Source: Volvox africanus (lineage: Eukaryota > Chlorophyta > Chlorophyceae > Chlamydomonadales > Volvocaceae). From it: DNA of 64,000 nt. This document shows, piece by piece, positions 10,701-23,600 of the stretch. The notes under the pieces were generated by a model that was not told the origin of the DNA, ran no database searches, and saw nothing but the letters and a program-made list of their open reading frames with translations. The position numbers and the translations under genes were made by a program. Position 1 is the stretch's first letter; the number at the start of each line of letters is the position of its first letter. The DNA is taken from positions 536,001 through 600,000 of the forward strand of contig BSDZ01000019.1 of assembly GCA_030268105.1 (NCBI GenBank), written 5' to 3'.

Positions 10701-13137
10701 ACGGTCAGCGGGGCCACCTTCTGCGGGTGTCACAACCTGCCGTACAGACGTACAAGTGTACGAGAATAAGGAGTCCTCTGAAGCTCCTTAAAGGGAAGTA
10801 ACATCAGCAATGAAAAACAATGACTATAAACCAAACAAAATGCAGCCCGTGTCTGTATGTACGGCAATCTATGTGGGAGTTTCGGAGCTGCCTTCTCCCC
10901 TGCTCACCCTCAACAGGCTCCCCGCCACTCCGCTGTCTTCGGAGAACGTCACCTCCAGCCCCACCCCCGTTACGGAGCTCTTCTGAGTGCCGCGACGCAG
11001 CTCCGTTAAGCGTGCGGGCTCTAAGAACCTGCGGACGGGCATGGACGCCTTGGGATGTGGCGGTACGGAAAACACCGCGGACCCAACGGCTACCCGTACT
11101 TAAACTAATTCTCGTACGAACGTCCAACTATGCTTGAGAGGACCCTTTCACGACTTCAGTCTCCTGACTGCACTAATTGTTTAGTACGTTCCTCAATCAG
11201 TGTCCCCCAATATAATAACCCGGTGTGTGCCCCACTATCGAGTCGATGTCTTAAGCCCCCACTACCTCCGCCCCCAGCCAGCCCCTGCATCACCTAGATT
11301 CCCATACCTCCTTTTCCAATGTTACACCGCTTACCGTACACCCCCATCCCCACCCCACCTCCACCGCCCTCCACCCCACTCCCACTCTAACCCGAAACAC
11401 ACACGCATCTTCTCCACTCCTTCCGCGCTTCCACGCGGTTTTGGGTTCTCAGTTATCCGTTTGATTCTGATTCATCTTCCTTCCAGTCCCCTCTTTCAAC
11501 GATATGTTCTTGTTACATAACTGACTTCCCTCAGTTCGTTATCCGTTATCCGGTCTATTTAAACAATCTCTCCCCGTCTCACCGCGTGAAGGGGTCGTCC
11601 AGTGAGGCCAACATCTTCCGAATGGCGTCGTACGTCTCGGCCCGGCTCTGAAAGGACTCCTTCTTCAGGAAAGTTTCCCGTACCTGTCGTACAACACTCC
11701 AATGGATTATGAATCCACGTTGCATGCACACATCTTCATGCAGATTTATATCGAATATTCGCGCCAAAACCACTTTCCCAACTGACATCTCCCTGATCCT
11801 TTCCCCATCAAAATCCAGATCCAAATTCAAACACAACTCACCCGGAACCAGCTCTGTCCGTTGAAATCCTTATCCACGTAGGCACGATCCACTGCCCTCC
11901 AAGCCTGGGGCCGGGAAGGGTAAAACACACACACACTTACACTGAACACAGACACAGACGCATACACATAGATGCATGTTTTAGAAGTAGTCACACGACC
12001 ACAAACCCTTAGTAAATGATATTTCGTTTTATTAATCTTGCACGCCCCCCATAAGGCCCCCACCAACCCACAACTCCAACCCCAACCGACCTCAAGGAAA
12101 AGCAGTTGTTCGGAGCTGACGGCATGTGCCGCTTGAGGACCGAGCGGGTACGGCAGCGAGATGGGCTCAACGTCGGCAGCTACAGGGGGACCCAAAAAGG
12201 TCGCCAGTGTCACCGCCGCCGCTACACCTGCCGCCGCCATGAATCCTGCTGCGCCTGACGTAATGCGCGATGCCACCTGCGGTGAGGTACCCCCAGTCCG
12301 GTAAAACCGTACCATGTACGACTTTTGAACAAATGGACTAGTTTGTGCATGTGTGCTTGTATGTGAGTGTTTGGGAGAGAGAAAGACAGAGAGCGCTTCA
12401 CGTGCATGCATGGGTGTGGCGATTGAAATCCGTTCGCCGTACCGTGGGATACCATGGTGAGAGGTTTCGGAGCTCCACAGATTTCCAGGGATGGCATTGG
12501 GGCCTGTCTCCCCGAGCTTCATCTTTTCTTGCAGTGCTGGCAGGTTCAGAAGTTGTAAGGTTCGTCGCTGATTGTGTTGCTGAGAGCCGTGTAGCCGATT
12601 CGCCTCCTGAAAATCTGCAAAGTCATGGGGGGAAGCGGGCATGTACGGAGATCCAATCAAGAATACTGGGGTTTGGGAGACGGGGCCTTATCCGGGAGAA
12701 CCTGGTCCTGGTGCCGGCCTTAAGGCTGCAGAAGGGGGATGTGGTAAGAGTAGGAGCGGTGGTTCAAATCAGCAAAATAGTCCCACCGAACTAAACTGGT
12801 CATGGAATGAGCGATAAGAAAAGAAGGGGCTGGGAGTTGCGGATATGCCACTGTCAGAGTTGCCGCTCGGATAGGGAAGCGGAATCGAGGATGGGGATGT
12901 GGATGGGCAAGGCGGAAAAGATAACAGGCGTCGTTGCGAAGTCGGGGCCGATCGGAAAAGTGGTACGGAAATCGACAGGATGGTCTTGAGAGCTGGCCCG
13001 ATTGAGCGACGTACCTGTTCTGAAACGATTGGCAGATGGGTCGAAAAAGGCAAAATGGTTTTGGGGACGATGTGCCGCGCAGACCGCTGCGCTGTGGTCT
13101 TCGCGCAAGCATAATGGTTGAGACCTAGAATACGCAA
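7774..13137 (-). CDS. CTPA: C-terminal processing peptidase (D1 protease, S41A), thylakoid lumen
   Basis: CtpA trims the C-terminus of precursor D1 so that the manganese cluster of photosystem II can assemble. Exons, 5' to 3': 13015-13137, 12091-12276, 11842-11904, 11583-11683, 10908-11028, 10611-10736, 10301-10389, 9878-10070, 9399-9462, 8983-9143, 8386-8530, 7774-7898. All phases close and give 498 aa. Residues 1-41 look like a stromal transit peptide. Residues ~47-75 form a hydrophobic, Ala-rich segment ending in VAA, a lumen-transfer signal. Then follow AWRAVDRAYVDK, LDDPFTRFLEP, a PDZ domain (~170-260, with GDVILAVDG), LDLRNNGGGLFP, and the catalytic Ser406 (GTASASE) and Lys431 (FGKG). 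Their spacing of 25 equals Ser372/Lys397 in the Scenedesmus enzyme. A Gly-rich insert sits at ~290-305. The first exon and its 738-nt intron are the least certain part; the rest is firm. Confidence 0.93.
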
Positions 13138-15005
13138 TGAACGATTATTATATCTCGTTTAGTTGTGCCTATAATTCAATGTTAAATGAAAGTTACGACG
13201 TATTTACAAAAATCCTCAAAACTTCCATTTTACGCTTGCGCCGTACAAATCTTCCTGCCGCTTAATTGCTTGGGCGTTATTACATTGCTCATCAACACCT
13301 ATCCTCTTATATCTAAGGATTCAAATCACTTAAACATCTGGTCGGAATGATCTCGATCAGGAATGGCCCAGGAGAGTCACAGTCGTAATTTTTCACGTTT
13401 TGAAGTTGCTCTTTGCATACCAGGTCATCATAGTGCTTCCCAAAACATTTCTCTTGTAGAATGTTAGAAAAAACTATAACGAGTGTGGTGGTTTATTGCT
13501 GTCAGTTCGGACTTCTCCGTGGGATTCTTAGCCTTAGCTCGGTGGCGTGCCGATCGTAAGGTTCAAGCTAGCGATTGAATGTCAGCCAGAAAACGTTATG
13601 GGTCATGCTGTTGCAATATGCTTTCTGGAGGGCTTAATCGGTAAAGCACCGGTCGAGATTGCTGCAGAGGTCTTTGTGAGGCACACGACACACCTTTAAG
13701 AATCAACTCCCGGAGCGAGTGAGCGATCCCCAGTTGTTGGAATAGAGTTTCAAAGGTACCAATGTGAAACCCATACAGAACTCTTCACGAAACATCTGCG
13801 TGTCACCCTGGGCTGCAACTGCAAGTCTGACAACTTAAGTCTGATAACCGTAGAACCCCAGAGCCAAATCACAGTATTCGTGGTTTGACCTGAACATTTA
13901 CATCCTGCCTGAAGACTCTGTTTCTATTTTACCAGCGTCACCCTCCCTCGTCCCTGTTATTGGGGCCGAACTACCAGCCTTGATTCGCCATCTGCCTCGT
14001 CCGTCCTACAGAATCCGTAGCCCCCACTCTGTCAAGGTCTGCCCGTGTGACAGTCGGCTCGGCCTACTTGTGGTCGCGATGCCCCGGCACGCAGGTACTG
14101 AAAGAATCCGTCGACCTGCACATCACCATCTAGCTCCCAGATCCCTGGCGTTCCGTCCATTATACTGCGTATATGTGATGACAATGATGATAAGTACAAG
14201 TGTGAACTCCTGGGAATGTGGGATTGTACAACGGAAAGACAATTATCATTATGGAGATGAATCCATGACCTAGACATGCAAGACCTAGGTATACAAGATG
14301 TTCTCCATCGACTTCAGCCGTGTGAAAGGGCGGCCGCCACGAGCTGAAACCGCCACAGAGCCTCAAGAGATAAGTAATCAGAGTGTCAAGCCCTATAGTG
14401 ACGATTGTTAGAATCAGCTAGCTAACCAAATCGCTTAGAGTGAATACATCTGCGAATGTCAAAGGTTCCATATGGCAAAGTTAGTTCACCAATGGAAAAG
14501 AAGTCCAGCCAGGGATATGCCCCCAGGAATTCATGTCTGTGAGCTGCTGGGGGATCTCTCTGGATAGCTATTATCACAGACATTTAGGAGAAAGTAGACG
14601 CCTTGTTAGCTTACAGATTGGACATGTCCGGCCTGCCCTATGGAGGAGCTGAGAAGTAGGATGAGGGTAGATTTGTTGAGCGATTACTGTGAGCCTTCGT
14701 GACTTTGTATCGGATGGTCATCAACCAAATAATATCATGTAGGTATCACCACTGGATGGGAGACTTGAAACACATGGAGGGATATATCCCTCACACTCAT
14801 CACACCAGCCTTATTCGCTTTCAGCTATGTTAGTTGCGGGGCTATTGGGGTGAATCATCCTTATGGGAGGGCTCGAGCTGGTTTTAATTCCAATTTTTTC
14901 TAAAGCATTATTTTGACTTTTTTTCACTTTATTCTAAATCTTTTTTAGTTTTCGGTCTTGAGTGTTTTGCGATCCGTGAGCCACATAGCTCATTCAGGGC
15001 CGTAT
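13138..15005. other. Upstream region of the protease gene, no gene recognised
   Basis: It should contain the promoter and 5' UTR of the protease gene. I see no TATA-like box that can be placed with confidence and no credible coding frame. 13625-13670 looks faintly like a D arm but does not fold into a tRNA. Confidence 0.4.
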
Positions 15006-15105
15006 TGTTGTATGTCTGTTGTGTCCGCCTAAGTAAAGGCCTAATCGGAAGATTACCATACACGGTCCATCCAGGACACTACCCGTAGATACCCCAGGAT
15101 ACTGC
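15006..15105. mobile_element. Diverged relative of the 102-bp MITE-like insertion
   Basis: Starts TGTTGTATGTCTGTTGTGTC and ends CCCAGGATACTGCA, matching the 1531-1632 insert along its whole length with scattered changes. It sits 300 bases before the second long repeat copy. I see no matching target duplication here, which suggests an older insertion. Confidence 0.65.
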
Positions 15106-15407
15106 ACTTACAAGTTCACAAACTTGTAAGCATCATCATCATCAGGGATACCACCCCTCATCGAACGGCCTCACGGTCAGAATTCCAATACACATAAAAC
15201 TTCATCAGACACACGAATTACACAGCAGTGGTGACATGTGTTGAAGCTCCCACACAATAAGCCATGTTTTGGGCTATAGTGGCGTTAGGGTGTTTCCCAG
15301 TGAGCAACAAAAAAGCTTGACTAATAACCCACAATGCCAAAAAGACCATTCTCCTTAATACATACCCAGCGGACTATGTCGTACCACCTGCAAGTCAAAT
15401 GCTCCTT
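15106..15407. other. Unique sequence between MITE relative and repeat copy 2
   Basis: No gene recognised. An ATC trinucleotide run occurs at 15129-15142. An open frame starting at 15334 continues into the repeat, but has no known motif. Confidence 0.35.
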
Positions 15408-16989
15408 TGCCAAAGGAGCAGGTTGCAAAGTGGTCGCCTTTGCAAAGTCGTGTGTTAGGGTTAAACCGTATAGGTATTTGTCCACTGGGCATCCCGCTGA
15501 TGTGATGTGTGGGCCCATGGTAATTTGGGTGCCAGGCAGCTAGTGATTATTATGGTATTGCTTTGATGGATGGCTATCTTGTCGTCGTACTAGAACAAGT
15601 ATGCGACGGGAAATAGGCAAGACAGGAAAGAGAAACTTAACGAGACGCAGGAGGGTTACTCAGGTGTGTCGTGTTTTGTACCTTTTGAAGTTGATGCAGT
15701 GATGAATGGACGGCGGCTGCATGAAGGCCGCTCGCGGACGAGAGCGATACCATATGTGGATTACCATATATACCCACATATGCGTGCTTGTGCGATGCCG
15801 TCATAACAGCCATTGCCATGACCCGTATCGGCAACTTATCATGCCCCGGTTCACTACATGATCTGCTTGGTGTGACAGCCAGTGCGACATGGTGTTGTAC
15901 GACACAGCGGCTATCTTTTGCACATATTGCCCCGGCATTGAATGCTCCAAACACCTCCATGTTTGAGGCCCTAATGTCATCTCGCATCCCGCTCCGCCCG
16001 TGAGTCCCGTGAGTCCCGTGAGTCCATTATGCGTTGTGTAACGCAGGCGAGAGTCCTGCTGGGTCATTGACATATAAACTGTCCTGAGTGTTTGTGGTAT
16101 GCCTGTCTTGAACAGCATTCCGTCTATCATACTTAATTACGTGTCCTTGGACTGACGAGATAGAGGCTGTTCGATTGGTATCATTTGCCTCCAACCTTTG
16201 TGCATTGGGAAACTGATGGCATACGGTACTCTGCGACGCATTTGGGCCTATTGAGGGCCCTGGCATTTTCTTCATGTTTTCCTATGTGACATTGATGGTG
16301 GCGGTGGTCCCATAGTGGCATGAGAGGCTCCGCGTATGTGGCTAGGGGGCGCCGGTCGTGCGTAGGGAGGTCTTCTGCCATGAAGGACGGGGTCGGGGTA
16401 GGGTTGCTTGTCGTGCTCCATGTTTGTCCTGTGTAGTGCATTCCAAGCCTTTTTGTCCGTTCCATAATGAGGGGCTCCTGAAGCGTTAAGTATGGCAACT
16501 ATCCCGACGTACTTCGAATTCCATGGAATTTCGTCCGATGATATATGTCAGCCAACTGGAGCTGTGGATATCTTGTCGTAGTGCTGCTTGATTGGTGCTG
16601 TAAGTGCTTTAAACAATCGGGGCCAAAGCGTCACCGAACTGGTTAGGTTCCACTGTAGGGTTCTTGACTTTACATCTGGCGAAAGTTATGAAGTATTTGG
16701 ATGACTGCAAGTTTCACAGCTTTGTGTGACGAGTAAGCAGACTCAACCCGGAGCAACCGCCCATTCGACTGGCAATCTTGCTGGAGCTGTCGAACCCAGG
16801 GCTCTGCCAGCAGCCGGTGTTGTTCATCGGCCCGAGCGTCGTGACAAATCGGGAAATGACGACGATACATGTTCACTCCGGGGCAACGTCCGTCGTGAGG
16901 TGACCGCAACGCAGTCGCGCGCAGCAACAGCACTTCCGCTCTCAGGCGCACGGGGTATCAGCTCCACCATTCCGTGCTCCAACGCAACA
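15408..16989. repeat. Long dispersed direct repeat, copy 2 (shorter form)
   Basis: Same orientation as 1272-3421. It lacks the 102-bp insertion (one CAGGTGT remains, 15661-15667) and lacks the 456-base segment. At that junction a single GGCA (16494-16497) replaces the two GGCA copies that border the segment in copy 1 (2469-2472 and 2925-2928). This fits a microhomology deletion in copy 2. Homology ends abruptly at the shared CAACGCAACAT. Confidence 0.85.
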
Positions 16990-17620
16990 TTTTATTCCCT
17001 GATGGTTGTTTATGTTGTAGACCTGCTGACATAATGGTCTGGCGGCTCTAGCCCGCTAGGAAACGCAATCATGATTTCATCACCTCATATAGCAGTGAGA
17101 GCTCTCAGAGTGTGAAATGTGAAGGCGCTCGGGGTTCAGGGGCTGGCCAACCCGGATACCGAATGCAGACCCCGTGAGTGGCAGGGACCACCAGGTGCGG
17201 CGATCTCACAGTTGAGGGCAGATCCAAATTACTCGGTTACATCAGTAAACCTGAAGCGAATCAAAGAGGCAGCGTTGTCAAAACCACTTCGCAAATATTG
17301 CCCCGGATTCTTGTCGTACCGAACAGTTACACAGTGGGCGGCCGAGTCGTGTGTGTATGTGTAACTTTCTGAGAAGCGGGCTTAGGATAGCCCTGCGTTG
17401 CGGCTGAAATAGGAAACGGCCAGTCAACAAGCCTTCTTGCAAATCGCTCACCACCCTCTTCCATCTTCGCCTCCTTAAATCCTGCGTTTTGCCTTCGAAT
17501 TAAATACTAATGTTAATATCGGCCACCTCCAACATCCTAGGTATATGGCATGTACTCCTTGCATATTTGCGGGGTGTGTATAACAACAAACAACTGCAAT
17601 TATCAACAGTCACCAAACCA
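16990..17620. other. Intergenic and 3' UTR of the exportin gene
   Basis: No coding evidence. It probably contains the 3' UTR of the minus-strand exportin gene, with a minus-strand TGTAA at 17327-17331, about 290 bases past the stop. Confidence 0.4.
17327..17331 (-). terminator. Candidate TGTAA polyadenylation signal of the exportin gene
   Basis: TTACA on the plus strand reads TGTAA on the minus strand. It is the first such pentamer I see downstream of the exportin stop codon. Confidence 0.35.
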
Positions 17621-20600
17621 CTACAGCACGTCCGGCAAGTCGAACAGGTGCGGTAGACCCATATCCTGCAAGGGGCAAGGAACGTCAGGCGGGGTGGTCT
17701 AACTCTACCCAGCACAACTTGGCATGGTGAGGACTTGGCATGTGGAAACAAGCAATCGTTACGCTATTCATAAAATCACTACTACTAAGAACAAATGAAC
17801 AGAAAATGTCGGTGCGCGAACTAAGGCAAAAAGAGATTGTGGCGGAGGGGTTGAACGCACGCGTGACCAGAAAATGCACTCTGTGCCCGTACACATGCCG
17901 TACCTGAGGTGTGATGTCCAAAATGGGACCTCGCTCCCTGTGTTTAGGCTCCGGAACCGCCGACACCCCACCCGGCAGCTTGGACACCGCCGCAAGAAGC
18001 GTACGAATCTTTTCAGTTTTGTTTTTATTTTTTTATTTTTTACACAGGTTCAGATACAGAAACAGATTGTGACAGGAAGAGGCAGAGGGCAGGATGGGAG
18101 TATCAGATGCATGCGAACGAAGATGGCCGATGCGGTCGTCTGCGAAATATAATTGAAGAACGAAAAACGATCGAACGTTGCATAACCCCCCTAAGCAAAA
18201 CAAATAAATAAATGCGGTGCAACACAATATTGGACCAAGTCAACATGTCGTGAAGTCGTGTAAGGTTTCAGGGGGAAGGAAAAACGAAAAAACGAAAGAG
18301 TCGAAGGGAATGACTGCATTTGCGTTTCTGCTTACAAAACAGAAAAATAAATCGCGAGGGAGACGGAGGGTTGAGGAGAAAACAGGAAAAATGTAGGGGG
18401 AAGGGGAGAGCCCAAGCCACAGAAACACGGAAGACAAAAACCCCAAAATGCACCCTAATACTGCACAGAGCACCATTAAGGGGGAGGCGGGCCGGGGAGG
18501 CAACCGCATCGAGCAACCTCTTCCGATACGGATATGTTTCCCGACGTATCCGTCCCACCGCCTTCAGCACCTGCTGTTGGTCCTCACCACTCACCTCATC
18601 ACCCCCCACCGCCGTCAGCAGTTTCTTGATAAGGCCCCGCTGCTCCTTATCTCCCTGGGTTGCGCAGAAGCTAACGGTAAAGTTGTCCAGAACCTGGAAG
18701 AGGGGGAAGATGAAGCGAATTGGGTTGGGGTAAGTATGCGATAGATTTGGGTTTGTGTTTTAAGGTTTTGGAATCTGCAGAGGGGTTGAAACGTTTATAA
18801 AACCCCTGATAAAGGGCTTTATAAAAGGCCTACACCCGGACCGACCCCAAATCCTCGCATCCATCTGCCCACCCTATCACCAACCAGCCAAGTGGCATGC
18901 TGCACATGTGTGCATCTGCTGTACAGATGCATCAGCACACGTCAGGCACTGCCCCGCCCTGCACATGCAGTTTTCCCTTTTCTTGCCAAAACTGAGAATG
19001 ATGAAGTCCGACCCTCGGACGACCCTCGGACGCGCAGCCCCTCCTTCCTCGTTTCAATTCAGCCCAGGTCTAAGCGTACGGCCGTTGCAAACCCATACAC
19101 ACATGCTATCAAGTTGTCTGAAACTCTTGTCGCAAGGTTTGACATTTTCGCACACGCCAATACACACACGCACACGCATGCATTGATACAAATATACGTG
19201 TACTCTGCTATACCAAATACGGCTCACAAATGCGTCTTCAACAATTGCATTATATTAACGATGGGGGGGGGGGGGAAAGGTTTCACCGGGTCGATAAACA
19301 CACTTCTTTCTCAGCACGTGAATACCTGGGGGGTCAGCCCCGGCAGCTCCCCCAGCACCGCGCGGAGCAGCGACGCGTGGGGCTGGTTGGGAGGCAGGTA
19401 GGATACCAGTACGGACCGAAGCAGCTCCAGAACCTGAACGGCGTATACGGGTAGACGGGAACACCGAAATGCGTATCACTTACGGCATGCTCGCCCTACA
19501 TCACATTTCCAATGCTTGTAAGGAATAAAGATGCCGGAGAAAGATCCCCCCTTAGTCCCCCGACGTCCTACTGAAATAGACAGCTAATGCATTTTGCAGT
19601 TCTGATGTCATCTGATGTAATCTTCCACCATTCCACCTCTGGTCCCCGGACCCCTCGCAGCAACCTCCCCGCCAGCCCCCATTCTGACCTGCGCCTGCAC
19701 CATGACAGTGGACACCATCCCCAGGCTGCTGATGGCCGACCTGGTCACTGCACCGATGACGAAGCCCTCCAACTCGCTGTGACCCGACTGAGCCAGAGCC
19801 AGAAGAGACCTGTCCGGGAGGTCAGAGGGGCGGGGGGGAGAGCGGGTACCGGGGTGGCGCACGCGCACATACAGATACACACACACACACATGCACCCGC
19901 ACGCATGCACCCGCACGCACACATACAGACATACATACAGATACACACACATGCACCCGCACATCATGGATCCGCACCGCACACATGCACCCGCACGCAC
20001 ACACGCAGACACACACATGCACATGCACATGCACATGCACACGCACACACACACCTGCTGAAGTTGACCGCCTTCTGCGCCGAGTCGGTATCCGGCCAGC
20101 AGATCGCCGCCACCCCGGTCACCAGCCCCGCCTGGGCAGCTGCCGGTTGACAGCGCAGTAACACCTCCAGAATGCACTCCTGACCGGTACAGGTGTGTGG
20201 TGGCGTGACATGGCGGAGGGGAGTCGGGGAATCGGGCGATGGATGAAAATACAGTAAAATGCTAGTAAAATAACACGATAACTAGGGATTAACTGAGTAG
20301 GGGACGGACTATGTACAGTGGGGGAGGGGATGCGGGTCAGGGCGATGCCAGGGCGGTAGCAGCAACGGGGGCTCTCAGCCTTGCTACAAAAAAAACACCA
20401 TACGCGCATACATACCCATATACATACACATAAACGCACACATATGCACACACATATACACACGCACGTACAGCGTGTGTATACACATATATACACACAT
20501 ATTCACACACACACACGTACGGCGTTGCCCCTCACCTGCTGCACAGCCCCACTTCCGTTGGTGCTCACGCGGGGCGACAACGTTACCAACGCGGTCGCGG

Positions 20601-23600
20601 AGACCGCCAGTGCGCCCCCGCTGCCTGGACCGACACCCCCGCCGCCGCCGCCGCCACCGCCAGCAGCTGACGTCACCTGCGCAGTGGACGCTGAGCCCGC
20701 TGGGAGCCCTCCCCCCGCACCCGAGTCCTCGAGTGGCCTCCGGGTGGCTAGAGCGTTTAGAAAGCCCAGGTGCTCCCGAGTGAGCTGCGAAGGGAATGAG
20801 GGGTGCATGCAGGGGTGCGGGGTCGAGCGGGGGACTAGTTGGACTGACTGCAAGAACGCCAACAACAAAGAACTCAGGAAAAAACGGGAGCCAGCAGCAG
20901 CAGTTTAACTGAGGTACCCACCTCTCGCAGCAACACATCCCGAAGAACCTCATCCGACGTGGCGTCACTGGCTCCGGAACCCACTCCGCCGGAGGTGGAC
21001 GTGACGCCGCCAACACCCGCCGCCGCCGGCCCTCCCGCCGGCTGACCTGAGCTCCTGCCGCTCCCGCCCGCTTCCAACGCCGTGTCGGCGCCGCCGCCAG
21101 CCTGTAGCGTTGCCCAGCTGTTACTTAGCCGCTCGTGCATGTGGGGCAGGAAGACTCTGTTGTGGACGGGTGGGTTTGGGGGGTATGACCAAGGGGGAGG
21201 GGCGAAAAAGATGATAATACACACACGAACCGTGGTGCGGTGTGATGGGTGCAGCTGATTTGCGGTGACGGCTGGAGCGATGGAAATCGAAGTGGAAGGA
21301 ATGAGAAGGCGGTGACAGCCTGGGAGCAATACACCCAGGATATGCTGCCGCAGTACGCCATCACAGGACACTTAGGACGGGGCACGAGACGTACCACCTG
21401 ACGTACGTACACCCAAGTTTTCCCATGACCAGTCAGGGGGTCGGGTTTTCCCACCGAACCCCCTCCAGCGTAACCCCCTCCTGGTTCTCTAATCATCAAA
21501 TTACTCGCTCCATTTGCCCTCCCCCTTCTTTCCTTGCTCAGACCCGACCCCTCCACTCCCCTCCACTTCAGTTGGCTGACTATTTCCCCCATTCTCCATA
21601 CCCTTATCTTGATGGCCCCTCCCCATCCCTCACCCGTTCCCACCATCCAGCCGCAAACCCGCTCCTCCCGCCCAACTCGCCCCAATTCCAGTTTTCCCCC
21701 CTCCGCGTCCTCACCCGCACAGTGGCACAATCCATGCCCCCACCCTTCCTGGAGGGCACCGTTGCGCCCAGGGACTTAGGACGTGGCGCACCAATAGCCG
21801 CACCACCGCATCTCCCAGCGTCGACGCCCCGCCGGCCACCGCGGCCGGCAGCAGCGCCGCCAGGGTTTCGGAGCGCCACATTGCCGTCCCGCAGTTTTGG
21901 GTGGCGAGGCTAAGGACCATGTAGCAACACTCCCGCACGCCGCGTACGAAGTAGCGGGCGTCTTGGAGGTTGGCCCCAGCGACACATCTTCGATGACACG
22001 TGATTTAGGACGTTAGGTGGTTAGGGGGTTAGGACGTTAGGTGGTTGACGGCAGTCAGTGGCGGTTTGCAATGGTTGTGTATTAGGAGGGCAGAGTAAGG
22101 GGCAGGAGGCCCGCGGTAGGGTCAATGGGACGACGACGAGGAGGTGATGGCCGCATCCGTACCCGTATTGATGAAGTCCAAGGAGTCCAAGGAAATCCTC
22201 CCCCGCGTGTCTCAAAACTCTATCTCAAAACACACCTACACAATGCTCCCCACATTCCACCCCCCAATCCCCACGCATACACAATACACAGATACACTTA
22301 CACACCTTGGCTCCGGCTGCTCCGATGCCTTCACCGCGTCCCGGTCCTCCCCTAGCCGCATCGCTCGTTCCAGAGCGTCCATCTCATTTACCAAAGTGAG
22401 TGGGCCGAGGGAGGGACGGACCCGTGGGTCACTCAACGCGTGGATGCATGCCACCAGTCTGGCCACCGGCGGCAGGCACCACTCCAGGTGGGGGTTGAAG
22501 GGGTGCTCCGCCGGGGAAGAGCTGGCGGCGCCGCCGCCACTGCCGCCACTAGCGGCGGCCCCCGAAGGCATCGCCGGGGCTGTACGGCGCAGCGCCCGCT
22601 CCAGCAGCGTGACCTATGAATGGTCGACATGACAGGACAGTGGCAACAAACCGAAAAAGTAAAGTTGAACCGAAAAAAATGAATCTTATTGTGGTTATCG
22701 CAGAGATTTGAACATTAAATATATGTTTGTACTGTTACACATACATGTTCTTTAACATCTAGATTGCGCTAGTGTAATGTTAATGATATCATATAGGACA
22801 TTTCCTGATGATATTACACATGGTCAAATGCCCTCGCACCTGGTGGTACAGCGTCCATCGCCGCTCCCGAGCCCCCAGGTTCATGGGGGAGCAGCCCGAC
22901 CCGCCCGCGGCCGCAGCAGCAGACGGCACCAAGGGCATGTACGCCTCAACGAAGGCCTGCGAAGACCAGAAAGCAGTTTCATTTGTTCCAGATCATGTAT
23001 CAAAATAATGAAAATCAAGCTGTACGGCTATTTAGCATACATACCCCTGTGTAACCCTGTGGGGTTCCTGAACCAACTCACTGGTGGTCTGTCTCTTTCC
23101 TCCCCCAAGCCCCCATCCCTCTCCTCCAACCCCTCACACAGACACATAGACACTAAGACACACACATGCACAACAGAACCTGGACACCCCACCAACACAC
23201 ACATACACATGCAGACACGTACCTGTGGTGACGCCACTGCCGCCTGCCACTCGGCACTCGACCACTGCTCAGCGATTGGTCGAAAGATCAGCTCCACAAG
23301 CTGGGACTGCGTGTGGGGAGAGGCAGCTGAGGACGCAGCAAGGAGACCTGGGCGAGACGGGGGACGGGGGAGGGGTGCGGGGAGGGAGGGCGCCGAGGAT
23401 GTGGGCGCGCAAGGGAGGGAGTCAAGCCAAGCAAGCAGGGGGCTATACACCGGGGGCTGGATCGACGGCTCATTACGACACTAGCTGCGGCCGAAACCCC
23501 GCTTGAGTAGTCTTCTTAAAAATGCCCATCATGATTTATGAATACGTGGCGGGGTCATCTGCCCGCCCTCTTCTCCAATCCCGAGGAAGATCCCGAATCC

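Noticed and set aside
13625..13670. tRNA-like D-arm string
   Set aside because: No matching acceptor, anticodon or T arm can be folded around it.
19587..20177. Long overlapping frames on both strands (about 190 codons each)
   Set aside because: They are shadows of the CA-rich satellite in exportin introns; the true exons there are 19689-19809 and 20055-20179 on the minus strand.
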